In this document: positions 20,544 to 29,868 of the stretch, piece after piece
Layout of the letters: the number at the start of each line of letters is the position of its first letter
How positions within the stretch are numbered: position 1 is the stretch's first letter
The notes under the pieces: generated by a model
Seen by the model: the letters and a program-made list of their open reading frames with translations, nothing else
What the model was told of the DNA's origin: nothing
The model's database searches: none
Origin: Clostridia bacterium
GTDB lineage: Bacteria > Bacillota > Clostridia > TANB77 > CAG-508
Direction: 5' to 3'
Length of the DNA: 60,983 bases
Assembly: GCA_017511265.1 (NCBI GenBank)
Contig: JAFWKV010000042.1
Span: 1 to 60,983 of the forward strand
Program-made: the position numbers and the translations under genes

Positions 20544-21191
20544 ATGGAAATTAAATTTGAAATAATAACAATAAATGATAGATGCTTTCCAGAGCAACTA
20601 AAAACGATTTATGATGCACCTAAAAAACTGTATGTAAGAGGAAATAAAGAAATTTTAGGTAATCTTGGGATTGCGATTGTGGGATGTAGGGATAATACAA
20701 AGTATGGAGAGTTAATAGCCAAAAATTTAGGCTATAATTTAGCCAAACAGAAAATAAATGTTATAAGTGGATTAGCCAAAGGAATAGACAGTTTTGCACA
20801 TATTGGAGCAATATATGCAAAAGGAAAAACAATAGCCGTATTAGGTAATGGAATAGATACAGTTTATCCAAGAGAGAATGAGACAATTTCAAAAAAGATA
20901 ATAGAATATGGAGGCTGCATAGTTTCAGAATATCCGCCAAAAGCAAAAATAGAAAAGAAAAATTTCCCAGCAAGGAATAGAATTATTAGTGGATTAAGCC
21001 AAGGTGTGATTATAGTTGAAGCTAAAGAAAAAAGTGGTGCACTTATTACTGCGGATTTTGCTTTAGAACAGGGAAAAGACGTTTTCGCCGTGCCAGGACC
21101 AATTACTTCAAAGCACTCTATTGGAACAAATGAACTTATAAAGCAAGGAGCAATTCCTATTACAAATTATAAGGATGTGCTAATTAATTAA
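20544..21191 (+). CDS. dprA: DNA-processing protein DprA/Smf, minimal form
   Basis: A 215-residue Rossmann-like DprA core. Motifs: GIAIVGCRDNTKYGE, VISGLAKGIDSFAHIGA, VLGNGIDTVYPREN, FPARNRIISGLSQGV and the SGALITADFALEQGKDVFAVPG block. DprA binds single-stranded DNA and loads RecA in transformation. It lacks both the usual N-terminal SAM-like domain and the C-terminal winged helix, so it is shorter than most relatives (about 300-360). Repeats flank it on both sides. Confidence 0.93.
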   Translation: MEIKFEIITINDRCFPEQLKTIYDAPKKLYVRGNKEILGNLGIAIVGCRDNTKYGELIAKNLGYNLAKQKINVISGLAKGIDSFAHIGAIYAKGKTIAVLGNGIDTVYPRENETISKKIIEYGGCIVSEYPPKAKIEKKNFPARNRIISGLSQGVIIVEAKEKSGALITADFALEQGKDVFAVPGPITSKHSIGTNELIKQGAIPITNYKDVLIN

Positions 21192-21402
21192 AGATTAATT
21201 TAGTTTATATATTAGTTTGAAATTATACATATATAAATACGAAAATCTTTGTGTGTCGCAAGCTACGAATGCAAAATACTAGTCTGTAGCTTGCTCCAAT
21301 CGCACTCGCTACGCTCGTTTGGTCGCTTACGCAGATTTTCTTTATTTATATATGTATATTTCAAACTTTTTAGAAATTAAATATAAATCTTTAATTAATT
21401 AG
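21182..21402. repeat. Palindromic repeat, family C copy 2
   Basis: Core with CGAAAATCTTTGTGTGTCGC and CGCTTACGCAGATTTTCTTT, bounded by AGTTTGAAATTATACATATATAAATA and a near complement ending at 21367. A second outer pair, AATTAATTAAAGATT / AAATCTTTAATTAATT, reaches the dprA stop. The arms differ from copies 1 and 3. Confidence 0.85.
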
Positions 21403-21464
21403 CATAATGTATAATTTGCAATTAAATTGCATAAAATAGTATAAAACTTTTTAAGGAGACGTGT

Positions 21465-21752
21465 ATGCAAGAAGAATTTATAAAAGATAGAAAAATAATA
21501 GATAAAACAGATGTAGAAAAAGAAATAGAATTAGTTAGAAACATAATAGCTGTAAAGAAAGAACTAAAAGCGGCAAATGAAAATTTTGAATTTGTAGAAG
21601 ACGAATTAATAGATTACTATACCTATAAAATAAAAGCAAACCAATCAAAACTAAATTATTTAATACGTCAAGCAAAAATAAAAGGAATAACCATAGACAT
21701 GATAAACCAAATAAAAATCAAACTATATAATGAAGAACTAGATGCTGGATAA
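21465..21752 (+). CDS. yaaL: DUF2508 protein, YaaL-like
   Basis: A 95-residue, charged, helical protein with YYTYKIKANQSKLNYLIRQAKIKG, matching the DUF2508/YaaL pattern. Function unknown. In Bacillus and many Clostridia it sits directly before bofA, as here, and this synteny supports both calls. Ribosome site AAGGAGA. The arginines present use AGA and CGT codons. Confidence 0.75.
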   Translation: MQEEFIKDRKIIDKTDVEKEIELVRNIIAVKKELKAANENFEFVEDELIDYYTYKIKANQSKLNYLIRQAKIKGITIDMINQIKIKLYNEELDAG

Positions 21753-21823
21753 GAATATTTGTCCCAATATAATCATAAAGATAGTAATAGAAATTATTAC
21801 TATCTTTTTTGAGGTGATTAAAC

Positions 21824-22085
21824 TTGGAGCAAAATATAATAACATATTTAGCATGCATTTGCTTTATTTTTTTGGTAGGCAGAATATTTATAGTACCAAT
21901 AAAAACAATTTTAAAATTAATACTTAATTCTATTTTAGGAGGAATACTTATATATATTATAAATCTTATAGGTGCAAGTTATGGATTTCATATAGGCATA
22001 AATTTCGTGACAACAATATGTATAGGTATTCTTGGAGTACCGGGTGCAATTCTATTAATTGTGTTAAAATTGTTAATACGGCTGA
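21824..22085 (+). CDS. bofA: BofA, inhibitor of pro-sigma-K processing, ending after a +1 shift at CGG
   Basis: Small membrane protein that, in Bacillus, holds the SpoIVFB protease inactive until late sporulation. Conserved features: membrane segments, ASYGFHIGINFVTT and the C-terminal GILGVPGAILLIVLKLLI. TTG 21824 follows GAGGTGA. The zero frame meets CGG (22079-22081) and runs to 22117, adding RLKLDFFYKCII, which overlaps the glmS promoter and is foreign to the family. Skipping the C gives ...LLI-G then TGA (22083-22085), 86 residues, the normal family length (87 in B. subtilis from memory). That BofA ends by frameshift is inference; the bases are seen. Confidence 0.8.
22079..22082 (+). other. 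Putative +1 frameshift site CGGC in bofA
   Basis: Context TTA ATA CGG CTG A. The P-site codon is ATA, as in sigG. Reading +1 gives GGC (Gly) then TGA. Confidence 0.65.
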
Positions 22086-22088
22086 AAC

Positions 22089-22118
22089 TTGACTTTTTTT
22101 ATAAGTGTATAATATAAT
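22089..22118 (+). promoter_or_regulatory. Predicted glmS promoter overlapping the zero-frame bofA tail
   Basis: TTGACT (22089-22094), 18-base spacer, TATAAT (22113-22118). It begins four bases after the +1-frame bofA stop. Its overlap with the zero-frame tail argues that the tail is not coding. Confidence 0.6.
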
Positions 22119-22146
22119 AAGACTATTAAAAGGAGGTTGATTAAAT

Positions 22147-23988
22147 ATGTGTGGAATAGTAGGATACATAGGAAATCAAAAAGCAAGTCCAATATTAATA
22201 AATGGACTATTAAGATTAGAGTATAGAGGATATGATTCAGCAGGAATTGCAGTAATGGAATCTGGCGAAATATCTGTAATGAAAGATAAAGGAAGAGTGA
22301 AAAATTTATATAATATTAAAGGTATAGATGACCTAAAAGGAACTGTAGGAATAGCACACACAAGATGGGCAACACACGGAGTACCATCAAAAGAAAATTC
22401 ACATCCACATAAAGATAATAGCGGAGAATTTGCAGTAGTGCATAATGGAATAATAGAAAACTATAGTGACTTGAAAGAATTTCTAACAGATAAAGGTTAT
22501 AAATTCTATTCTCAAACAGATACAGAGGTTATACCAAATTTAGTACACTATTATTATAATAAAGATGAAAAAGATGATGAACAAAGATTATTAAGAGCTG
22601 TAAGCAGAGTATGTAAAGACTTAAAAGGTAGTTATGCAATAGAACTTATCTACAAAAATAAACCTGATATGATGATTGTAGTTAGAAAAGATAGTCCTTT
22701 GGTAATAGGAAAGGGCTACAAAGAAAACTATATTTCTTCAGATATTCCTGCAATTTTATCATTTACAAAAGAGTTTTATTTAATAGATGATAATGAAATT
22801 GCAGTTTTAACTAGAGACAATGTAGAATTTTATAATTCTGATTTAGAAAAAATTGAAAAAAAGATTGAAAATATTGATTGGAATGCTACTGCTGCAGAAA
22901 AAGATGGATTTGACGATTATATGCTAAAAGAAATATATGAACAACCAAATGCAGTTAGAGAAACAATAGGCTCAAGGCTTCCAGAAGAAGGAGTATGTAT
23001 TTTTGATGATTTGAAATTTACAAAAGAGTATTTATCAAGCATAAATAAAATATACATTGTAGCATGTGGTACAGCTATGCACGCAGGATTAGTTGGAAAA
23101 AATATTTTTGAAAAACTTTGCAGAATTAATACTGAAGTAGACGTAGCATCTGAATTTAGATATAGAGATCCAATAATAGATGATAAAACATTATGTATTT
23201 ATATTTCTCAATCTGGAGAAACAGCTGACACAATTGCAGCTTTAAAACTTGCTAAATCAAAAGGAGCAAAAACACTTGCAATATCAAATGTTATAGGAAG
23301 CTCAATTACAAGAGAGGCAGATTATTCTATTTATACACATGCAGGACCTGAAATAGCAGTTGCTTCAACTAAAGCATATACATCACAAGTTGTATTAATG
23401 GCTGTACTTGCAATTTATTTTGCAGAAACATTAGAACAAGACAATGTAGCTGAAATAAAAGAACTAAAACGAGATATATTAAGTTTACCTGGAAAGGTAG
23501 AAAATGCTTTAAAATGTAATAAAAGAGTAGCAGAGTTTGCAAGAAAAGTGTTCCAAGAAAAAGATATGTTTTTCTTAGGAAGAGGTGTAGACCAAACTGT
23601 TGCATTAGAAGGGTCACTTAAATTAAAAGAGATTTCATATATTCATTCAGAAGCTTATGCTGCTGGTGAATTAAAACATGGACCTATAGCCTTAATTGAA
23701 AAGGGAATCACTGTAGTAGGAATATTAACAGATCCAAAATTAGTAGAAAAATCTATAAGTAATATTCAAGAAGTTATTACTCGTGGTGCAAAAACATTTA
23801 TAGTAACTAATCAAGAATTATTGAACAATAATTTTGAAATGGTAATACGTATTCCAGAGGTGAATCCTTTGCTATCACCAATTGTTTCTGTTATACCTTT
23901 ACAACTTTTTGCTTATCATATTTCTAAAGAGAAGGGACTGGATGTTGATAAGCCTAGAAATCTTGCTAAATCAGTTACAGTTGAATAA
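22147..23988 (+). CDS. glmS: Glucosamine-6-phosphate synthase GlmS
   Basis: A 613-residue amidotransferase making glucosamine-6-phosphate from fructose-6-phosphate and glutamine, the first step of UDP-GlcNAc and peptidoglycan synthesis. MCGIVGYIG gives the nucleophilic Cys2, with HTRWATHG nearby. Two SIS domains follow (ISQSGETADT, ASTKAYTSQ), ending KPRNLAKSVTVE. The leader is too short for a glmS ribozyme and none was seen. AAAGGAGG upstream. Confidence 0.98.
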   Translation: MCGIVGYIGNQKASPILINGLLRLEYRGYDSAGIAVMESGEISVMKDKGRVKNLYNIKGIDDLKGTVGIAHTRWATHGVPSKENSHPHKDNSGEFAVVHNGIIENYSDLKEFLTDKGYKFYSQTDTEVIPNLVHYYYNKDEKDDEQRLLRAVSRVCKDLKGSYAIELIYKNKPDMMIVVRKDSPLVIGKGYKENYISSDIPAILSFTKEFYLIDDNEIAVLTRDNVEFYNSDLEKIEKKIENIDWNATAAEKDGFDDYMLKEIYEQPNAVRETIGSRLPEEGVCIFDDLKFTKEYLSSINKIYIVACGTAMHAGLVGKNIFEKLCRINTEVDVASEFRYRDPIIDDKTLCIYISQSGETADTIAALKLAKSKGAKTLAISNVIGSSITREADYSIYTHAGPEIAVASTKAYTSQVVLMAVLAIYFAETLEQDNVAEIKELKRDILSLPGKVENALKCNKRVAEFARKVFQEKDMFFLGRGVDQTVALEGSLKLKEISYIHSEAYAAGELKHGPIALIEKGITVVGILTDPKLVEKSISNIQEVITRGAKTFIVTNQELLNNNFEMVIRIPEVNPLLSPIVSVIPLQLFAYHISKEKGLDVDKPRNLAKSVTVE

Positions 23989-24001
23989 AAAAGGAAAAGA
24001 C

Positions 24002-24306
24002 GAGGTTGTCAATGGGGACGGGTTTAATTGACACACTGAAAGGCTGCTGCCTTTTGGGACGGGGCAAAAAAACATCACCATCTCCATTGGTTATATTTAT
24101 TAAACATTACGACCTTGTTGTCGCTTTCTTTCATTGAAATTTATATTAGTGAAGAGAAAGCTCCAGCTGTCTACGCTTTGCTCCGCCTACGCGGTCTACA
24201 TTTTTTAATAAATATAACCAATGGAGATGGTGATGTTTTTTTGCCCCGTCCCAAAAGACAGCAGCCTCAAATTAAGCCCGTCTTCGTTGGCAACTTAGTC
24301 TTTTTT
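24002..24306. repeat. Giant nested palindrome with family A core
   Basis: Arms of about 100 bases (24002-24104 and 24202-24306) pair almost fully. Each arm runs through a REP-like unit, GGCTGCTG(C/T)CTTTTGGGACGGGGC, and ATCACCATCTCCATTGG. The centre is the family A core seen at 1-135. The element occupies the whole glmS-uvrC gap; small ORFs inside it are structural by-products, not genes. The right arm ends beside the uvrC ribosome site. Confidence 0.9.
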
Positions 24307-24317
24307 TAGGAGGAAGT

Positions 24318-26108
24318 ATGTTTAACATTGAAGAAGAACTAAAAAAATTACCAGCCAAGCCTGGAGTGTACATTATGAGAGATAAAGACGACAAAATAAT
24401 TTATGTGGGCAAAGCTGTAGTTTTAAAAAACCGTGTTAGGTCATATTTTAGAAAAACTAATAAAACAGAAAGAATAAAGAAAATGGTTTCATTAATTGAC
24501 CATTTTGAATATATTGTTGTTGACAATGAAGCTGAAGCATTAATTTTAGAGTGTAATCTTATAAAAAAGAATAGACCTAAATTTAATGTTTTATTAAAAG
24601 ATGACAAAACTTATCCTTATATAAAAATAGATGTTAAATCTGATTTCCCAAATGTGTTTATTACAAGAAGATTGATAAAAGATGGTTCAAAATATTTTGG
24701 CCCTTATGCCAATCCTGGTAGTGCAAAGGAAATGCTTGACTTTATAAAAAGAAAATATAAAATTAGGCAATGTAGAAACTTTAAATCTAATACAAGAGCA
24801 TGTTTAAATTATCATATTAAAAGATGCATGGCACCATGTATAGGATTGGTATCTAAAGAAGAATATAGAAAACAAATTGATGAAATTATAGATTTGCTAG
24901 AAGGCAAGACCGATAAAATAGTAAAAGATTTAAAAGTGCAAATAAAAGAAGCAGCGGAAAAGCTGGATTTTGAAAAAGCAGCATATTTAAGAGATAAAAA
25001 AATAGCAATCGAAAGAGTCTCAGAAAAACAAAAGGTATCAAATGTATCTGAAAATAACATAGATGTAATAGGAATTGCAAAATCAGACTTACAAGTCTGC
25101 ATAGAAATATTTTTTGTGCGTTCTAGTAAAATGATAGGAAGAGAGCACTATTTCTTTTCAGAATTGATAGATATGGATGACAAAGAAATATTGTCAGGAT
25201 TTATAAAGCAATATTATATAGATAACCCTAATATTCCAAATAAAATAATGATTAGGGAAGAACTTGAAGATAAAAAAGTTTTGGAAGAATGGCTTTCAAC
25301 AGAAAGAGGGACAAAAGTTGAAATTAAGAGTCCTAAAAAAGGTGAAAAACTACGATTTGTTGAAATGGCAGAGCTAAACAGCAAAGTTACACTTGAAAAT
25401 AAAGAAAAAGACAAATCAGAAATATTACTAGAAATAAAAGAAGTATGCAAACTAGATAAAATGCCGCGAAAAATTGAAACTTATGATATTTCAAATATAT
25501 CAGGTGAATATATGGTAGCTGGAATGTGTGTAATGCAAGATGGTGTTATCAAAAAGAATTTATCCAGAAGATTTAAAATAAAAGGAGTTTTTGGTCAAGA
25601 TGATCCTAAATGTATGGAAGAAGTTGTAACCAGAAGACTAAAACATTCAATAGATAATCCAAAAGGTGGCTTCGGAACACTGCCTGATGCTATATTTGCT
25701 GATGGTGGAATTACACAAATACGAGCAACTAAAAATGCAATAAAAAAATACAACCTTGATATCCCCGTCTTTGGAATGGTTAAAAATGATAAACACCAAA
25801 CAAGAGCTTTGATGGATGAAAATAGACAAGAATTAAAAATATCAGAAAAACTAATGAACCTAATAACACAGTTTCAAGATACAGTGCATGATACAGCAAT
25901 TTCTTATCATAGGAAATTACGTGATAAACAAATGTCTAAATCTGAATTAGATGATATTCCTGGAATAGGTGAGGTAAAAAAGAAAGCATTGCTTAAAGAA
26001 TTTGGCAGTGTAGAGAAGATTAAAAAAGCTACAATTGAGGAGCTAATGCAAGTTTCTGGTATAAACGAAAACTTAGCTAAAAAAATCAGTCAAAAGGGAC
26101 GGGCTTAA
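24318..26108 (+). CDS. uvrC: Excinuclease ABC subunit C (UvrC)
   Basis: A 596-residue nucleotide-excision repair nuclease. GIY-YIG domain at the N-terminus (PGVYIMRDKDDKIIYVGKA), a UVR motif near 200-235, an RNase H-like domain (TYDISNISGEYMVAGM, FADGGITQIRA) and a C-terminal helix-hairpin-helix (DIPGIGEVKKKALL). The second-last codon is CGG (26100-26102): zero frame ends KGRA, +1 frame ends KGGLK. Both stop within a few codons, so function would be little affected. The end overlaps the terminator stem. Confidence 0.97.
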   Translation: MFNIEEELKKLPAKPGVYIMRDKDDKIIYVGKAVVLKNRVRSYFRKTNKTERIKKMVSLIDHFEYIVVDNEAEALILECNLIKKNRPKFNVLLKDDKTYPYIKIDVKSDFPNVFITRRLIKDGSKYFGPYANPGSAKEMLDFIKRKYKIRQCRNFKSNTRACLNYHIKRCMAPCIGLVSKEEYRKQIDEIIDLLEGKTDKIVKDLKVQIKEAAEKLDFEKAAYLRDKKIAIERVSEKQKVSNVSENNIDVIGIAKSDLQVCIEIFFVRSSKMIGREHYFFSELIDMDDKEILSGFIKQYYIDNPNIPNKIMIREELEDKKVLEEWLSTERGTKVEIKSPKKGEKLRFVEMAELNSKVTLENKEKDKSEILLEIKEVCKLDKMPRKIETYDISNISGEYMVAGMCVMQDGVIKKNLSRRFKIKGVFGQDDPKCMEEVVTRRLKHSIDNPKGGFGTLPDAIFADGGITQIRATKNAIKKYNLDIPVFGMVKNDKHQTRALMDENRQELKISEKLMNLITQFQDTVHDTAISYHRKLRDKQMSKSELDDIPGIGEVKKKALLKEFGSVEKIKKATIEELMQVSGINENLAKKISQKGRA

Positions 26109-26128
26109 ATAACAGCCTGTCCTTTTTT
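26093..26128 (+). terminator. Terminator overlapping the uvrC end
   Basis: AAAAGGGACGGGCT pairs imperfectly with AGCCTGTCCTTTTTT. The left arm is coding and holds GGGACGGGCTTAA, the same string as in the REP-like repeats. Confidence 0.7.
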
Positions 26129-26197
26129 GTAGATTTTTCACTTTTTCTCGCAACTCAACATAATATATAGCATATAAAACAAGAAAGGGTGACCAAA

Positions 26198-27454
26198 ATG
26201 CAGAAGATAATTGTAGAAGGAGGAAAAAAGCTAGAAGGTGACGTACATATATCAGGCTCAAAAAATGCAGCTTTGCCAATAATTGCAGCAAGCATACTAA
26301 ACGGAGGAACAAGTAAACTATACAATGTGCCTAATATACATGATACACAAATGATGTATAAAATATTAGAAGAATTAGGATGCATAGTAAAGAAAACAAA
26401 AAATAAAGTCATTATTGATTCATCAAAAGTAAACAAATATGAAATACCAGAGAATCTAATGAGAGAAATGAGATCATCAGTAATTTTAGCTGGAGCAATT
26501 ATAGGAAAACACCATGAAGCAGTTTTTTCTTATCCAGGAGGATGTGATATTGGAACAAGACCAATAGATTTACACCTAAAAAGTTTTGAAAAATTAGGAA
26601 TAATTATTTCAAAAAACTATGGAAATATTAGTTGCAAATGTGATACAATAGAAAATACAAAAATAGACCTAGACTTTCCAAGTGTAGGAGCAACAGAAAA
26701 TATAATGTTAGCCTCATGTTTAGGAATTGGCACAACAACTATAACAAATGCTGCAAGAGAGCCAGAAATAATTGATTTACAAAACTTTTTAAACAGAATG
26801 GGAGCAAAAATAACTGGAGCAGGAACAAACATTATAGAAATTATAGGAGTAAAAAAACTAAAAGATGTAAGCTATAATATAATGCCAGACAGAATAGAAG
26901 CTGGAACTTATCTTTGCGCAACTGCTGCAACAGGAGGAAGAATCAAAGCATTAAATATAGTACCAGAACATATAACTCCAATATTAAATAAACTTGAAGA
27001 AGCAAATTGCAAATTAAATATTGGCAAAAATTTTGTAGAATTAGTAGCACCACGAAGATTAAAAGCAGTAAATATAAAAACAATGCCATATCCAGGATTT
27101 CCAACAGATATGCAATCCATATTTGTAGCAATGCTAACGGTTGCTAAGGGAACATCATTAGTAGAAGAAAATGTATTTGAAAATAGATACAAATTTACCT
27201 CAGAACTAGAAAGAATGGGAGCAAAAATAACTATATCAGGTAGAACAGCTATAATAGAAGGAACACGTAGAATACATGGTACAAATATTGCAGCTACAGA
27301 TTTAAGAGGTGGAATGGCTATGGTAATAGAAGCATTAGTAGCAAAAAAGAAAACGGAAATAGATAATATACATTATATTTTAAGAGGTTATGAAAATTTA
27401 GATAAAAAATTAACAAATTTAGGAGCTAAAATTTCTTTAAAAGTAGGAGAATAA
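26198..27454 (+). CDS. murA: UDP-GlcNAc enolpyruvyl transferase MurA
   Basis: A 418-residue enzyme for the first committed step of peptidoglycan synthesis. N-terminal KLEGDVHISGSKNAALPI, active-site loop PGGCDIGTRPIDLHLK with the catalytic Cys near residue 116, and later PYPGFPTDMQSIFVAM and RGGMAMVIEAL. ATG 26198 fits AAAGGG better than GTG 26189. It heads the division cluster, with ftsQ starting one base after it. Confidence 0.97.
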   Translation: MQKIIVEGGKKLEGDVHISGSKNAALPIIAASILNGGTSKLYNVPNIHDTQMMYKILEELGCIVKKTKNKVIIDSSKVNKYEIPENLMREMRSSVILAGAIIGKHHEAVFSYPGGCDIGTRPIDLHLKSFEKLGIIISKNYGNISCKCDTIENTKIDLDFPSVGATENIMLASCLGIGTTTITNAAREPEIIDLQNFLNRMGAKITGAGTNIIEIIGVKKLKDVSYNIMPDRIEAGTYLCATAATGGRIKALNIVPEHITPILNKLEEANCKLNIGKNFVELVAPRRLKAVNIKTMPYPGFPTDMQSIFVAMLTVAKGTSLVEENVFENRYKFTSELERMGAKITISGRTAIIEGTRRIHGTNIAATDLRGGMAMVIEALVAKKKTEIDNIHYILRGYENLDKKLTNLGAKISLKVGE

Positions 27455-27455
27455 A

Positions 27456-28394
27456 TTGGCACATAAATCAAAACATGCAGAAGAAAAAAATAAAAAAACA
27501 AAAAAAAGGGCAGTAGAAAATAATACTGCCCAACCAAAAAAAACTATGAAGACAAGCACTATAGAAGTACAAATAAATCAAATGCCAAATCAAACAGGAC
27601 AACCTAATAATAAAAACCAAAAAAAGATAAAAAAAGTGCAGAAAGTAAAGCCTGAAAACAAAAAAAACAAGAGCAAATTACTAAAATGGTTTGGAATAAT
27701 AGGTCTAATAATTGTTGTAGGAATATTTTTATTTACAACACCACTATTTAATGTTACTGAAATAGAGGTAAAAGGTAATAGTACTGTTAATAGTGAAGAA
27801 ATTAAAAGCTTGTCTCAAATAAAACTAAATGAAAATATATTTAAAAATATAAAAGCAATTATTAAAGAAAATATTAAATGTAATCCATATATAGAAGATG
27901 TTGAAGTCAAAAGAATCTTACCAAATAAGATTCAAATAACAGTACAAGAAAGAACAGTAAAATTTATGTTGAAACTTTTAGATAAATATGCATATATCAA
28001 TAGTCAAGGCTATATATTAGAAATTACAAATCAGACAAGAGAAATACCTATTATAGAAGGAATGTCAACTTTAGAAGAAGAAATGATAGTTGGAAAAAGG
28101 CTAAATAATGAGGACTTAAATAAATTAGAGACGATATTAAAAATAGTAAGTAGTTGTGAAGAAAACGAAATAAGCAAATATATAACAAGTATTAATGCAC
28201 AAAATCAAAGTGAATATATAATGATTTTTGCAGAAAAGGGAATAACAGTACATTTAGGAAATAGCACAAATTTAGACACCAAAATTTTATATGTTAAAGC
28301 AATATTACAGGCTGAAGAAGGCAATGAAGGCGATATATTTGTAAATGGAGATTTAAATAATGGATTTCAGCCATATTTTAGAAAAAAAGTGTGA
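27456..28394 (+). CDS. ftsQ: Divisome protein FtsQ/DivIB
   Basis: A 312-residue bitopic division protein. It has a long Lys/Asn-rich cytoplasmic tail (about 75 residues), one membrane helix (about 76-97), a POTRA domain (FNVTEIEVKGNSTVNSEEI) and a beta domain. TTG 27456 uses the ribosome site inside the end of murA. FtsQ/DivIB bridges FtsL/DivIC and septal wall synthesis. Confidence 0.9.
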   Translation: MAHKSKHAEEKNKKTKKRAVENNTAQPKKTMKTSTIEVQINQMPNQTGQPNNKNQKKIKKVQKVKPENKKNKSKLLKWFGIIGLIIVVGIFLFTTPLFNVTEIEVKGNSTVNSEEIKSLSQIKLNENIFKNIKAIIKENIKCNPYIEDVEVKRILPNKIQITVQERTVKFMLKLLDKYAYINSQGYILEITNQTREIPIIEGMSTLEEEMIVGKRLNNEDLNKLETILKIVSSCEENEISKYITSINAQNQSEYIMIFAEKGITVHLGNSTNLDTKILYVKAILQAEEGNEGDIFVNGDLNNGFQPYFRKKV

Positions 28395-28404
28395 GGTGAA
28401 TAAA

Positions 28405-29118
28405 ATGAATAAAGAAAAAATAGGCTTAGCATTAGGAATTATGTGTGCAGTATTAGTTTTTGGAATTATTGTACAAATAAAAACAATAAATAGCACAAAT
28501 CCTACATACAGCTCAAGCAATACAGTAAATAACTTAAGAGATGAAGTTTTAAAAGAAAAGGAAAAATATGACAATAGATATGAAGAACTAGAAAAAGCAG
28601 AAAAAGAACTTGAAAAAGAAAGAGAAAGTTCTACTGGAAATAATGGTGAACTTACAAGTGTTGAAGAACAAATAAAAGAAGGAAATAAATTATTAGGTCT
28701 TACAGAAGTTTCTGGAGAAGGAATTATAGTTACATTAAAAGACAATACAGCTCAGGTTACAAATTCATTATTAGATGCAAGTGACTTAGTAGTACATGAT
28801 ATGGACGTATTAAGTGTTATAAATGAGTTAAAAAATGCAGGAGCAGAAGCAATATCAATTAATGACCAAAGAATAGTAACAACAACAGGAATCGTATGTG
28901 ATGGAAATGTTATTCAAATAAATGGACAAAAAGTTGGCGCACCATTTGAAATAAAAGCAATTGGATTATCAGAACAATTAGCTGCACTTTCTAGACCAGG
29001 AGGATATTTAAGCATTTTGCAAGAATATGGAATAGGTACAGAATTAGTAAAATCTAAAAACATAACTATTCCAAAATATTCAGGTTCAATTAATTTTAAA
29101 TATGTACATAATCAATAA
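28405..29118 (+). CDS. DUF881 protein, YlxW/YlxX-like, copy 1
   Basis: A 237-residue protein: short N-terminus, one membrane anchor, coiled coil (about 45-85) and a C-terminal DUF881 domain (VSGEGIIVTLKDN, GAEAISINDQRIV). ATG 28405 follows GAGGTGA; the frame from 28360 overlaps ftsQ without need. DUF881 genes commonly lie between ftsQ and ftsA in Firmicutes. Precise function unknown, probably envelope or division. Confidence 0.85.
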   Translation: MNKEKIGLALGIMCAVLVFGIIVQIKTINSTNPTYSSSNTVNNLRDEVLKEKEKYDNRYEELEKAEKELEKERESSTGNNGELTSVEEQIKEGNKLLGLTEVSGEGIIVTLKDNTAQVTNSLLDASDLVVHDMDVLSVINELKNAGAEAISINDQRIVTTTGIVCDGNVIQINGQKVGAPFEIKAIGLSEQLAALSRPGGYLSILQEYGIGTELVKSKNITIPKYSGSINFKYVHNQ

Positions 29119-29134
29119 AAAAGAGGTGAAATAA

Positions 29135-29836
29135 ATGGATGGAAAGAAAAAAGGAAAAGTAGTTATGGCCATCAGTATAGGAATTTCATGTTTTGCATTA
29201 ACAATGGTAATGAGTATGCAATTTAAAGTAGTAGATCAAACAGACATAACTTCAATAGAAAACATGAGAGAATCAGAATTAAGAGCAGAACTTTCAAATT
29301 GGAAAGATAAATATGAAGACGTAAACACAAGATATGAAGAAGTAGACAAAACAATAAAAGAATATAAAAATCAAGAAAAATCTGATAATGAAAAATCAAA
29401 GTTATTACAAGCTGAGTTAAGTCAAATTAATTTAGAACTAGGAAAAACAGATGTTACAGGTGAAGGAATTACGATAACATTGAAAGAAACAAATAATACA
29501 GACACAGCAATTACAGCAGATGATTTACTTGTAATAGTAAATAGTTTAAAATTAGCAGGAGCAGAAGCAATATCTATAAATGAAGAAAGAGTTATAAATA
29601 CAACAGATATAGTTGAAATAAATAATACATTTATAAAAGTAAATGGACAAAGAATTCTATCTCCATACATTATAAAAGCAATTGGAGAGCAAACATATCT
29701 TGAAAGTTCATTACTAGGAAATGGTGGATATGTTGACGAATTAAAGAAAAATGGTTATGAAGTAACAATAGAAAAAAATTCAAAAATTAATATAAAAAAA
29801 TATGAAGATGAGTTAAAAAGTAAATATATGCAATAA
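29135..29836 (+). CDS. DUF881 protein, YlxW/YlxX-like, copy 2
   Basis: A 233-residue paralogue of the preceding gene: membrane anchor, coiled coil (about 45-95), then DUF881 (VTGEGITITLKET, GAEAISINEERVI, VNGQRILSPYIIKAIG). The tandem pair matches the ylxW-ylxX order of Bacillus. It probably arose by ancient duplication; the two may form a heterodimer through the coiled coils (inference). Confidence 0.85.
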   Translation: MDGKKKGKVVMAISIGISCFALTMVMSMQFKVVDQTDITSIENMRESELRAELSNWKDKYEDVNTRYEEVDKTIKEYKNQEKSDNEKSKLLQAELSQINLELGKTDVTGEGITITLKETNNTDTAITADDLLVIVNSLKLAGAEAISINEERVINTTDIVEINNTFIKVNGQRILSPYIIKAIGEQTYLESSLLGNGGYVDELKKNGYEVTIEKNSKINIKKYEDELKSKYMQ

Positions 29837-29868
29837 TATCAAAATTGAAAATGGAAAGGAAACAAAAA

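Noticed and set aside
22119-22146. glmS ribozyme
   Set aside because: The leader between promoter and start is under 30 bases, too short for the ribozyme core.
24115-24309. Small ORF inside the glmS-uvrC gap
   Set aside because: It lies wholly within the nested palindrome; codons follow the repeat and no ribosome site is present.
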